A stretch of DNA of 64,000 nt from Vitis vinifera. Its lineage: Eukaryota; Streptophyta; Magnoliopsida; Vitales; Vitaceae. The stretch's first letter is position 1. Each line of letters starts with the position of its first letter. A program made the position numbers and the translations under genes. Of the stretch, positions 1 through 10,124 are shown piece by piece. Location: positions 9,563,001 to 9,627,000 of the forward strand of contig NC_081821.1 in the NCBI RefSeq assembly GCF_030704535.1. The letters run 5' to 3'. The notes under the pieces are model-generated. The model worked only from the letters and a program-made list of their open reading frames with translations. It did not search any database and was not told where the DNA came from.

Positions 1-932
1 ATTGGGCTTGTCATGGAGATCATTTACGTGTCCATCTTCTTTACATACTCAGACTGGGCAAAACGCGTGAGATAATAGTAAACTATGGCTAATTATTTCT
101 TTACAACCCATACGTTGTTATATTCTTTTGTTCACTGCAATTACTTTGTTATTTGCAGAAAAAGATCGTGATGGCTCTTCTGTGCATAGTGATCTTTGTT
201 GCTGCCGTGGCCGGCATTACTATGGGAGCTTTCCACACTCACCATGACAGATCTATGTTTGTTGGGATTTTATGTGTTGTGTTCAATGTTGTTATGTACG
301 CTTCACCGCTCACTGTCATGGTAATTGAGTCTCCTCCGCTTGTGCCTGTTTGTGTATGGATTTTTCTTGGAAATCTTGTTTATCATCATCCTCCATTTTT
401 CTGCAGCGACGAGTCATCAGGACGAGGAGCGTCAAGTATATGCCATTCTTCTTGTCTTTGGCAAACCTCATGAATGGAATTGTTTGGCTCATTTACGCCC
501 TCATTAAAATAGATGCCTACATAGTGGTAATGATCTTGTAGAAAAGGAATATCTGTGGCATCTTCTTTCTTTTCCCATGTGTATTTGGTTGTCAAGAGTG
601 CAGAAAATTTGGTAATGCTACAGCTTCTGGGGGTCCATTTTCTCGGAATTTAATCAAAGCAGGACAAATGTTGTGTTGTGTCTAGCATTACCCAACTCGT
701 ATTTTTACATTTCCAGTGTTAGTTTTTCTGTGGTATGCTGCTATGAAGAGGCTTATCGTATATGGTTGATCTAACACAAGCTTCTTCTCTTGCTTTCATG
801 TAGATTCCCAATGCTTTGGGAACCATTTCAGGGTTGGTGCAAATGGTCCTCTACGCTGCCTTCTACAAGTCAACCCCAAGGGAAGAAGAAGAGGTGAAGA
901 AGACACAAGAGGTTCAACTCTCCGGGATCTAA
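1..932 (+). CDS. SWEET: SWEET bidirectional sugar transporter, 3' part (5' end outside window)
   Basis: Four exons read in phase: 1-66 (enters the window already open), 159-320, 407-526 and 804-932 with stop TAA at 930-932; introns begin GT and end AG. The product covers the linker and second MtN3 triple-helix bundle of a SWEET sugar carrier. Seen: 'YASPLTVM' in TM5, '[17 protein letters not shown]' in TM6, '[18 protein letters not shown]' in TM7, then a short charged tail. The 120-nt third in-window exon matches the usual SWEET exon layout. SWEETs move mono- or disaccharides down their gradient across plasma or vacuolar membranes. The sequence looks closest to clade II (SWEET4-8 type), normally hexose carriers; clade and substrate are inference. 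The N-terminal half cannot be judged here. Confidence 0.93.
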
Positions 933-1437
933 TTACAGCACCAATAAATTTTCTTGTTTCATCAAGGAGATTCTCCTTTTTGTTTTCTGTTCATTTTTCT
1001 TTTTCTTTTTCTTTTTATTCCTTTTGAGCATTTGTCCAACTTTAATTTCAAAGGGAATAAGATGACAGCAAAACAAGAACGAAAAAGGAAAACAAGAAAG
1101 AAGAACAGAAAAAGAGGTGGAGTTAGCTTACCATGTGTTTAATTGCCATCTTGTTTCTTGTGGCGTTGTGGGGTATGTCTGTTTCGATTTTATTAATGTA
1201 ATTACTATTCCACAGCAAGGCTTAAGATTCACTGGTGAATGCATATCCAAAGGGTTGAAGTAGGCATTGATTTGGATCTGATTATCCACTGCAAGCAAAA
1301 AGCTTAATGTTCAGCATATCAAAAATAGAGGCTATGCTTCACACTCCAGCATTTTGCTCAACTCAAAATTGGTTGAAGTTCTCATACTGAACACAGCTGT
1401 AGCATGTATCAAACAAAAAAAATTCAATTCCCATTGT
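933..1437 (+). other. SWEET 3' UTR and downstream spacer
   Basis: After the SWEET stop there is a T-rich then A-rich transcribed-looking stretch with AATAAA-like words (for example near 943) and another possible end near 1190-1210. No coding signal is seen; short ORFs here look random. Confidence 0.4.
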
Positions 1438-1520
1438 TGCATAGCCTTTTAACAACCTCAATTTAAACCCAAACCCATTGCATAGCCTTTTAACAACCTC
1501 AATTTAAACCCAAACCCATA
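1438..1520. repeat. 41-bp perfect tandem duplication
   Basis: The unit starting 'TTGCATAGCCTTTTAACAAC' occurs twice head to tail (about 1438-1478 and 1479-1519) without visible mismatch. The near identity implies a recent duplication. It lies between the SWEET gene and the SWEET pseudogene. Confidence 0.8.
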
Positions 1521-1989
1521 TGCAAATATACTGTGGTACCAAGTTTCCGCACTAACTCTCATCCACAACAACATTCCTTTGGAACACAATCCATCACCAA
1601 ATCCACCATTCCAACTAGCGAAGGTGCAGACCTTGTCCGGCAAAGATGTAGTTGTTTCTCTGGTGGGGATCTTGTCACAAGTCTCTGCAGATAGATTCCA
1701 CATTTCACTTAGATGGGACTGGTTTCACTTCATCCTAAATTCCTAATTAATCAATACTACAATATGGAAAATGAATTTTAATGGAATAGAGATGATGGAG
1801 TATCACTATGTGGTAATGGAGCTACATGTTGATACAACATTAACCTTCAGTCGTGTCTCTTGCTGTTTGCCTTAATGGAATTTAGAGAACAGGTTATTTT
1901 CTTCAACATTTTTTTTTACTCACCCTCTAAATATTCCATCAAGAATCAGTTAGATAGGATACTGTGTCAGTAGTTTTTCTTTTCTGTTT

Positions 1990-2175
1990 CTTTTTGTTGA
2001 GACACGAAACTTCTATTGATAGTTTGTTAAGCCACAAAAGTTGTGTTAGAGATTGTTGATAGGTTTTTGTTGAGGCACAAAATTTACGACAGTTTGTTGA
2101 GACACAAAATTTGTGTTGACAGTTTGTTGAGACAAAATTTGTGTTAATTCATCCTTTGATAGTATGTTAAGAGAA
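1990..2175. repeat. Degenerate minisatellite, about 30-35 bp units
   Basis: Variants of 'AGTTTGTTGAGACACAAAAT' recur about five times with spacers containing TTGTGTT; unit length varies from about 28 to 38 bp. No coding function is seen. Confidence 0.65.
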
Positions 2176-2486
2176 AAGGCCTTTCTCACCTTCCTGTTCT
2201 GTCTCTGTCTTCCCTCCCTTCCTCAGTCTCTAGAAGTAGCAACATGGTGATGCAGACACAGCAATCACCCACACTATGATGGTTCTTGAGCTTATTGTAG
2301 TGTCTGCGCTCACCATTTTTGCTAGACAAAAAGAGAGAGGGAGAGGAAGTAAAGAGAAAGAAAAGGATGTCATCAGCGTGTGAAGACAAGTCATGGAGGG
2401 GGCTATATTACCTCTAGACAGCTCTAGTCATTGAAACAAGATTTGGAATCAAGAAGCCATCTGGGCCATCTTGTAGTTTCCCATGG

Positions 2487-2655
2487 AGTGTTCTATTCAA
2501 TCTAATTATGTATGCTTCATTGCTCACTATCAAGGTAAGCGAATCTACTCTTCTGCCATAGAAACAAAGAGTGTTGATACATGTCATTCTTCTTGTCACT
2601 TGCCAACTTCCTAAATGGAATGTTGATTTTTGTACTCCTTCGCATTTTTCTGTCC
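2487..2655 (+). pseudogene. SWEET transporter pseudogene fragment
   Basis: A stretch reads 'SVLFNLIMYASLLTIK' (2487-2534), matching the TM5 exon of the SWEET gene upstream. After only 23 nt comes 'IETKSV', then, after a one-base frame slip, 'YMSFFLSLANFLNG' (2558-2655), matching the next exon. The intron between them is almost gone, the frame is broken, and no TM7 or stop follows. It is a decayed remnant of a second SWEET copy, probably from a local tandem duplication. It lies about 1.5 kb downstream of the intact gene on the same strand. Not expected to make a carrier. Confidence 0.75.
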
Positions 2656-3531
2656 CTGGATCTTGGGTGTTATCAGCCACCAAAATAGCATGGCAATGCA
2701 TATGGCAAACATGAAAGAATAATCTGAGTGCTGAAGCCCACGAAGTGTTTTGAAGGCTGCTACCAATTCTCATGTGTCCCTGGTTGATGGTTCTGGGTCT
2801 GTTTTTGGACCAAACCATCAGAAGTTGAGTACTCGTAGGCGGGATCAAGTTCTCCATATGAAATAAGAAAGATATCTAGTTTGAGCTTCTTGTATCGTCA
2901 ACATGCTCAGAAGAAATAAATCGGCTTCCATAAATCCACTAACACATGCAGCAACATCATTAAAAAACCTTGTTGGTAAGAAGTCATTTATAAAGCCAAA
3001 ATGGAACCAATGTTGGTAGGTTAAGAAAATAATGAGCAATTAGGAGTTGAACCATGAAGAAACGTCTGCTTAAATGGATGTCTTGTTGAGACACACTAAG
3101 TTCCTCTTGAGCGGAGCTCCAAACGCCAACCCCCCCCCCAAATAAAAAAAATGCAACAGCATATATCGATTGAATATAGATAGCAGTATAAATCATCTTT
3201 ATAATCATAATAATAATGGTTATTAATAGCATGTAAAAGGTGATCTTACAAGAGAGATCGCAGGCCAGTTCATAACCCAACTGGCAAGTCAATCAAATAC
3301 ACATAATTTGGAAAGCCTAAAAAATTTGGAGAAAAAAGAGGGAGAAAAACAAAAGAAAAGCTTTACATGGGCGAGATGTAGCAGTGCTCCACAGCCTATA
3401 CCCACCATCCAAATCTTCTCAGCTTTGAAATTCCAATTACCAATTTTCCCCATCATAAAAACAGTTGGATCTTTCCAATCTTGAAATATTAATATAACAA
3501 TTTTGTATCTTCTTAGAGGGAATAATTTTCT
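2656..3531. other. Spacer between SWEET pseudogene and kinase 3' end
   Basis: No gene recognised. It includes a C homopolymer near 3130 and the probable 3' UTR of the minus-strand kinase just before 3532. Minus-strand ORFs at 2414-3292 have no recognisable domain and overlap the SWEET remnant. Confidence 0.4.
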
Positions 3532-3833
3532 TCAAGGACCTCGATACTTGCGGAAACAAAAACAGCCCTGAGGCTGATCAACAGGAAGCATACCTCCTCC
3601 TCTTGATGTATCAATGGCTTCTATCATAGCAACCACCTCATCCATCTCTGGTCGTTTGTCAGGGTTAGCATCCCAGCATCGCTTCATTACATTTGCCAAA
3701 GAATTAGGGCAACACCTTGGTATCTCTGGCCTCAGATTCTGTGGTTTTTCACAAGACAGAATTTAAAATGTACATTAAGAGTCGGGTCACATACTCTGTG
3801 GTTTTTCAGAAGACAGAATTTACAATACATATT

Positions 3834-3911
<78 letters not shown>

Positions 3912-6310
3912 ATTCTAAAAGCTTCCATTCCAAACAACTACTTGTGCAGTTACAATTAATATTCATAGTGGGAAAGATCAAATAATATACCTGGCGAACC
4001 ACAGCTGAAGTCACTTCTGAGAAACTGAGGTCAGGATATGGCATGTCACAGCAATATATCTCCCACAAACAGATACCAAAACTATACACATCACATTTCC
4101 TGTTATATGGGCTTCCATTTAAGACCTGTAATCCACCAGTATGAACAAATCTCAAGGTCACAGCTTTCATCACATTATGCATAAACTTCCAGTGAAGTGT
4201 TCAAATACAAGTCTCATGGTGTATGTTTGTTATTGATGCAATTATCTTTAATTGATAAACTCAATATATGTACTTTAGGATGAGAAAGTTGTAGAATATG
4301 AAATATTAGAAAGAAAAAAAAAAAAAAGTATACAGTGGAATAATGAAAATCAATAGCAAAAGGTGTACCCAAAAGTGACCACTTTCATCGACAACCCCAT
4401 AGAACCAGAGCAGGGTGGATAAAGAAGGAAAGTGAATGTAGGTTGTTTTGAGATCATCATATGCCTTTTTAATGTGAAAGGATAAATGTAATGAAACAAC
4501 CAAATACTATGTCTTAAGTCATTGAATGCTGTGCAATTAAGAAACAGCATAAGAAAATAAAATAAAACTTTGAGTTTAATTGAACCAAGGATGTGACACA
4601 AATGAGTGAATGCAACAAAATATAGAAACAGAAACAAAGGCATTAATGAGAGACCACAGGGAACAAAAGTTAAGGACAAGCATGTAGACCAATAACTGCA
4701 CAAGGACTGGTGATATACTTCAAAATTAAAATTGAGGAAGGTCATAAAGAACAGCAAGCCAATGAAGAAAAACATAATGATGAAAAAAGAGGATATGTGT
4801 GGCTGACCTAAGAGTGGATGAGCATCAAAGATTAGTAGTTGAACAATTTGATCATAAATGTTATGGCCACTACTTTGACACCCCCATTTCTGCAAAAGGA
4901 CAATACCTCTGGAGCCATGTAACCAAGGGTCCCAGTCTCCCCAGTCATGTCATTAGGATTTGAAGCCTCAACCCGAGCAACTCCAAAATCAGCTATCTTT
5001 ACAGTTCGAGTCTTGTCCAATAGCATGTTCTCTGTCTTTACATCTCTGTGAACAATCTTCTGAGAGTGAAGGTAACTCAACCTACAAAACATCATACATT
5101 CTCCATCTAAGAGTTTTGTTCATAAAATCAAAATCTTCAAATGATTCTTGAACAGTCAAAACCCACTGCAATGAAGAAAATAAATTACAAACTAGAAAGA
5201 AGGTAGAAATGTGCAGCACCCTCTTGCAAGATCAAGTGCCAGCTGAATGACAACTTTGAAAGCCAACTTTCTTCTTCGGTTCTTTATGAGATAAGATTTC
5301 AGGGCACCCCCTGGAAGATACTCCACAACAACACAACAAATATTACTTGGCATGCCTATATGACCATTCTCCGTTTGTATGTTTAGCTCCGCTGAGCCCA
5401 TCGTCGCCCCTATAAACTGCAATATGGTTTTATATGATTTGTGAGAACCAAAAATCCTGGTACTGAAAACTATATAAAAGAAAAAATTATCAAGAAGCAT
5501 GATATTACATAAAAGGTCGTTATAGTCACAATGAAAGATGCTTCTTGAGAAAATATGCCAAATAAAACATTATGAAGCATTTGCATTGCATGTGTGAAAT
5601 AACGGAGATCTGGGGGGAAAGGGAATGATTTGCTATGAAATTTTGAATTTCATGGAAAGAACAGAATACATAGTTGGTGGGACAGAATTCTTGGGGGTAG
5701 ATTGCTGTGGAGATAGAATTTGATTACATCCGCATCTTTTCACAACAATAAGGGAAAAAGGTTTCAATGGAAAGATCTTTCATATATGTTCTGCTATTCC
5801 AAAAGGCTATGTGTATTCCAAATAGTGTTAACACATCCAAATAGTCCTCAAATTCATGTACTAAAGAAAAGTCTTTTGAATTAACATAGACAATAATTGC
5901 ATGAATTTTCTTCAATGAAAGAAAAACGTTTAACCAAATAATTGCATGCATTTTCTTGAATTGAAGGAAAAGGTTCAACCAACCAATCCACTTTCCCAAA
6001 AATATTTTCACAATTGATCACCCAAATTCCAGATGAGGAAAAAAATAGATATGGTACCGAACAGGGGAAGCCATAGGTGTGGAAGAGGGTGCGTTGGAAA
6101 TATTTGATTACATATTTGAATTTGACACACAATGTTCTAGCTTCCTATTTTAGCTTCATCTTCCAATAATACGAAGGGGAAAAAGTGCCAAGAGAAAAAT
6201 CTTTCATGTTTAAATCCTTCACAGCAACAAAAAGCTATATATACCTTTCACAGGTGGTGCTACTAAAAATCCTCATCTAATCTATTTCTATTAGAAATTT
6301 TTATATCTTT

Positions 6311-6391
<81 letters not shown>

Positions 6392-8993
6392 TACTGGTTA
6401 CTAAGGGAGAGTCCTTTGAATTAACATGGTCAATAATTGCATATATAATGCCCAACAAAGAGAAAGGTTGGATTAACCAATCCACTTGTCCAACAATATT
6501 TTCACAATTGATCACCTAAATTCCAGATGGGTAAGAAGAAAGACATGATACTGAACAGGGAGCAGCCATGGGTCAGAATGAATTGCCTGACAGGGGAAAA
6601 CAGAAAAGAAAGGGGAAAACCAACCAGAAAGAAAAGGAATTTGATGATTAGTAAATTGGCAGGAAGAAAAGGCAAATGCCTTCAACCCAGTCGTTAAAAT
6701 TAGCATTGTGTCTCTCCTATAGGCATCAGAACTTCCACGCAAAGAGCAAACATCAAGCTGATGTCAATCAGCTGAACTAAAAATATTCCTGATTTTTAAA
6801 AAGTTAAAAAATCACAATACTTATGATTGAACAAGTTCACTTCCCAAATTAAGTGTGGTAGGCTGGTAGCATAATCTCAATAAATTTCAGTAAATATCCT
6901 CGTGGAGCATTTGGATATCCATTTGAAATTGATCAAGCCTATTGTGACTACATAGGAATTGAAATAAGTCTATTGTGTTTATTATCATAAATGTAAGCCT
7001 ATTCTTTTTTTATACTTCATAGACAATAAGAATAGCTAGGAGTTCAATGAGGAGCAGATTCCTTTCTTTCTTTGGTGACAATGGTAAAGTTTCCACATTA
7101 CACTTACAAATGGAAATTCCCTTACCACCCCAACACTTATTCCAAATTGCAAATAAAAGATTCTTTGATGATAATGTTGATCTACAAGCCAAATTTATAT
7201 AAATCCAACCAGAAGTCTCCTATCTAAGAGAATGGAGAACCATTGACAACATAAAGCTTTCATAAACCCACTATACACCACAGAAGGACTTCTATAAAAA
7301 GCCTGAGAACCCAGAAACTCGCCTAGGTCCTAAGTACAGATGTTTGCCCAAGCTTAAGCCTTTGAAAGGAATAAAGAGATGCTTTGAAAGGAATAAAGAG
7401 ATGCTATCATTCATTCACAAAACCTGAATAAATTTCCGTCTCCAGCAAAAAGGGAAAACACATGAATTCACACTCAGGAAACCCTAAGAACATTTAATGC
7501 CATAAGAAGCCCAATATAGTGTGCTTCTTGGCTTATAATTTTAAATAGGGATTCCTACACCAATCAGTTAAGTCCATCCTCCAACAATGAAAGAGTCAAA
7601 GAGCCATTCATGAGCACAAGCCACCTAATTTCAATCAGAATGAAGAAACAAAAGGCTGAGAGTAGAGAAAGGTTTGAAACATAGAAAGAGACCTTTGTTA
7701 CATTAGGATGGTCAAGCTTATGCCACACGGCTACCTCTTGCGTAAAAGCCGCCCTCAGTGAAGCAATTTCAGCTTCTGTCCTGTGACCCTCTTCCCCCCA
7801 ATCAAGCAGTTTAACTGAGAATCAAGAAAGGAATCAAAGCAACCTACTGTTCAGCAAAATCAGAAATCAAAGAAACACATAAGTATTAACCACATACACC
7901 ACAAATAATCATACCAACCAATTAGAAAGCAATTACTATTTCAAAAAATAAATAAATAAAAAACATACATGTAAAAAGAAATCTTAATTTAGTCAACAAC
8001 AATAATAATAACTATGAATAAAAGGCACCCACCAATTGGAATCATAAATTTTTAGGCTTTTAGCTAATGGGGCATATTTATTATTAGAAATTTATTTATT
8101 TATAGTTGCCATGACACTAAGTAATAGCTGGGGATCACATGAAAGTTGAGAAATATAATAACACCCTCTGATTTATTAAGGTCACCGCCCAGTTCAACCC
8201 CAAACCCGTGCACAGATTCACGGATTTTGTAAGAGTACATTTACAATCCCCACTTACCAACCCCTCCATTACAATCAATTCTACTTGAAATTACTGCAAT
8301 TATCACAAAAATATGCAACCCTCTACCTACATAGGCCCTAAACAGCACCCATCAAGCTTTACAGTGCTCCAACTTATTCATTAAAACAAAATATCAGTAC
8401 AATTACTTAATTATTGAACTTTCCCAAAAATGAAAATAATAATAGTAGAGTCAGTATGAACAGAGATAATAAGGTGGAGATATGGGGTTTCAGGAAAAAG
8501 AAATAGGGGAATTTTTGGAATGAAGATGGGAAGTCAAAACCCTAAGAAAATTAAATTAATTTAAACTGAATAAAATAAGCTTTTGGCAGAGGATAGAATT
8601 AAGATACGAAAGGGAGAAAAATTAAAAAATAAGCTAAAAACGACAAGTTGGGGTGGGGGTGAGAGAGGGAAAGAGATAGAGACCGGCAACATCTTGGCCG
8701 TCGTAAACGCCACGGTGGACAGTGCCGAAAGTGCCACGAGCAATGACGGTCTTGATGATGAGCTTAGAGGGGTCGATCTCCCAGTCTTGTCGGGCGGTGG
8801 TGGGGGCGGTGGTGGAGGCGGTGGTGGAGGGGGCGAGGGTGGGGATGGCGGCGGCGGCGGAGGAGGAGTCATCCTCTTTCTTCTTGTTCTTGTCCATGGT
8901 CCATACTCTGTTAAGATGCTTCTCCAGTTGCTCATCCAAGCTCTTGAGATCAATCTGATCTGCCCTCACAAACCCATCACTGCTCTCCTTCAT
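3532..8993 (-). CDS. Raf-like serine/threonine protein kinase, CBC1/CBC2 (C7) type
   Basis: Six exons on the minus strand: 8993-8684, 7814-7693, 5416-5220, 5081-4907, 4125-3991, 3738-3532 (stop TGA 3534-3532). They total 1146 nt, 381 aa, with all phases joining. The N-terminus has 'FVRADQIDLKSLDEQLEKHL' (8-27), then a low-complexity Ser/Ala/Pro/Thr linker (about 43-67). The kinase domain starts near 'WEIDPSKL'. Seen: a glycine loop in which the first Gly is Ala ('ARGTFGTV'), catalytic Lys in VAVK (105), 'HRDVKTEN' (221-228), DFG (241-243), 'GYMAPE' and a Cys-rich tail ending 'RGP'. Length and sequence closely match the Arabidopsis At5g50000/At3g01490 kinases as I know them; those act with HT1 in guard-cell CO2 and blue-light signalling. 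That role is inferred by family. Introns 1 (869 nt) and 2 (2276 nt) are long and repeat-laden. Confidence 0.95.
3738..3844 (-). repeat. 57-bp tandem duplication copying the last splice acceptor of the kinase
   Basis: On the + strand 'TCTGTGGTTTTTCA' followed by 'AAGACAGAATTTA' occurs at about 3738 and again 57 nt later, with a few differences. On the minus strand this repeats the acceptor 'GAAAAACCACAG'. The proximal copy feeds exon 6 at 3738; the distal copy would start an exon at 3795. Confidence 0.75.
3837..3909. repeat. (AT)n(AG)n compound microsatellite in kinase intron 5
   Basis: About 21 AT units run directly into about 15 AG units inside the 252-nt last intron, next to the duplicated acceptor. 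On the coding strand this is (CT)n(AT)n. Length is likely polymorphic. Confidence 0.9.
5870..6535. repeat. Diverged internal duplications inside kinase intron 2
   Basis: The block at about 5878-6036 and the block at about 6416-6533 share 'GAATTAACAT', 'CAATAATTGCAT' and the run 'TTTTCACAATTGATCACC' followed by AAATTCCAGATG. Within the first block the 'AATAATTGCATG' segment is itself doubled (about 5892 and 5938). This is intronic and non-coding. Confidence 0.65.
6310..6389. repeat. (TA)n / (GATATA)n microsatellite in kinase intron 2
   Basis: About 80 bp of alternating TA with an interrupting GATATA tract. Short ORFs across it are low-complexity artefacts. Confidence 0.9.
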
Positions 8994-9240
8994 TTTTTTT
9001 CCTCTTCTGGGTTGTGTGAAGAGAATCGAATCAAATCAAAAAGCAGAGAAGAAAGCAATGATGATGATGATAGAGGAAGAGTAGATGTAGGTAAGGATTG
9101 AAGGATCTGGGAGTAATGGTAATGGCATCATCGACCATGTGGGCACATGGATTTGCCTCTACATAACGTGTCTTTCTGACCCACTCTCTGCTCTTTGGTC
9201 TGCTTCTTCCCTTCACTCACTCACCCCTTATTTATTTTCC
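8994..9240 (-). promoter_or_regulatory. 5' UTR and proximal promoter region of the kinase gene
   Basis: Upstream of the ATG at 8993 the coding strand has an A-rich leader. Further out (about 9150-9240) lies a pyrimidine/AG-rich tract (on the + strand CTCTCTGCTC and CACTCACTCACC). No clear TATA box was identified, so the limits are approximate. Confidence 0.35.
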
Positions 9241-9509
9241 TTTTTTTTCTTTTTGAATTTTCCCTCACCTTTCTCAAATTTCACAGACCTCCCTGCCCCT
9301 TCCCCCTGTTGGGCCCATCTCTTTGGGCCTGGGCTTATTTTTTACCCTCTTTCCTTCCCTTGCTTTTTTGGGCCTCTTTTGCCACATACCAAGTCAAAAC
9401 TCATATTTCAATGGTGTTGCAAACTTGCAATATCCAAATAAGGATTTTATATCATTTTTGTATACTTTTTTAAATAAAATAATAAATTAAGGAAGTGTTA
9501 CGTAAAAAC

Positions 9510-9960
9510 TTAATACTTAATACTTATTACTTAATGACTTAATTTGAATTTAAGTTCAAATATATTTTAGTGGTTGACATAAAACTTATTTTTTTAATTT
9601 TTATTTTAAATATTAAGGTTGTTTGATAAAATTTATTTTAAATCATCAAATTAACATATTTATTTTCATAAATTATAATTAGGGTAAATGAGATCGAGTA
9701 ACAATGGAAATTGTGAAGTAGTAAAAGAGATTGTAGAAATAATTATGACAAATAAAAATAAAAAGTAAAATGAAAATATAAATTTAAAAATAAGTTAATT
9801 ATTTTTATTTATTACTTAAAGTTGTTTTTTATTTTAAGTCATATTATTAAGTTATTTTATTAAACATAGTTAATTTATTTAATAACTTAAATTAAATTAT
9901 TAAATCACTTTAAGTCATTAAATCGATTTATTAAACACTTACTAAGTTGTTTATTATTTA
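9510..9960. repeat. Dispersed repeat, copy A (MITE-like)
   Basis: An AT-rich element of about 450 bp. Shared words with the copy at 28805-29255 include 'GTTGTTTGATAAAAT', 'ATTTTCATAAATTATAATTA' (TCTCAT in copy B) and 'AATAAGTTAATTATTTTT', in the same order and orientation. Its ends are rich in CTTAA/TTAAG words and look weakly inverted. A shorter related stretch lies at about 10510-10710. Confidence 0.6.
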
Positions 9961-10093
9961 ATAGTTTACCATCCAAAAGTTAATTTAATTTTTTTTAATA
10001 ATTTTAAAAAACTAAATTTTGTTGATAGTAAAAATGGGCATGTGCATGAGATTACAAAAGGACGATAAAATAAAATAAATAAAATAAAAATAA

Positions 10094-10124
<31 letters not shown>

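Noticed and set aside
4350..4895. 181-aa minus-strand ORF
   Set aside because: It lies inside kinase intron 4 and runs into exon 4; it is hydrophobic by AT bias and has no domain.
8583..9101. 172-aa plus-strand ORF with a poly-Gly run
   Set aside because: It is antisense to kinase exon 1; the Gly run is the complement of the Ser/Ala/Thr linker triplets.
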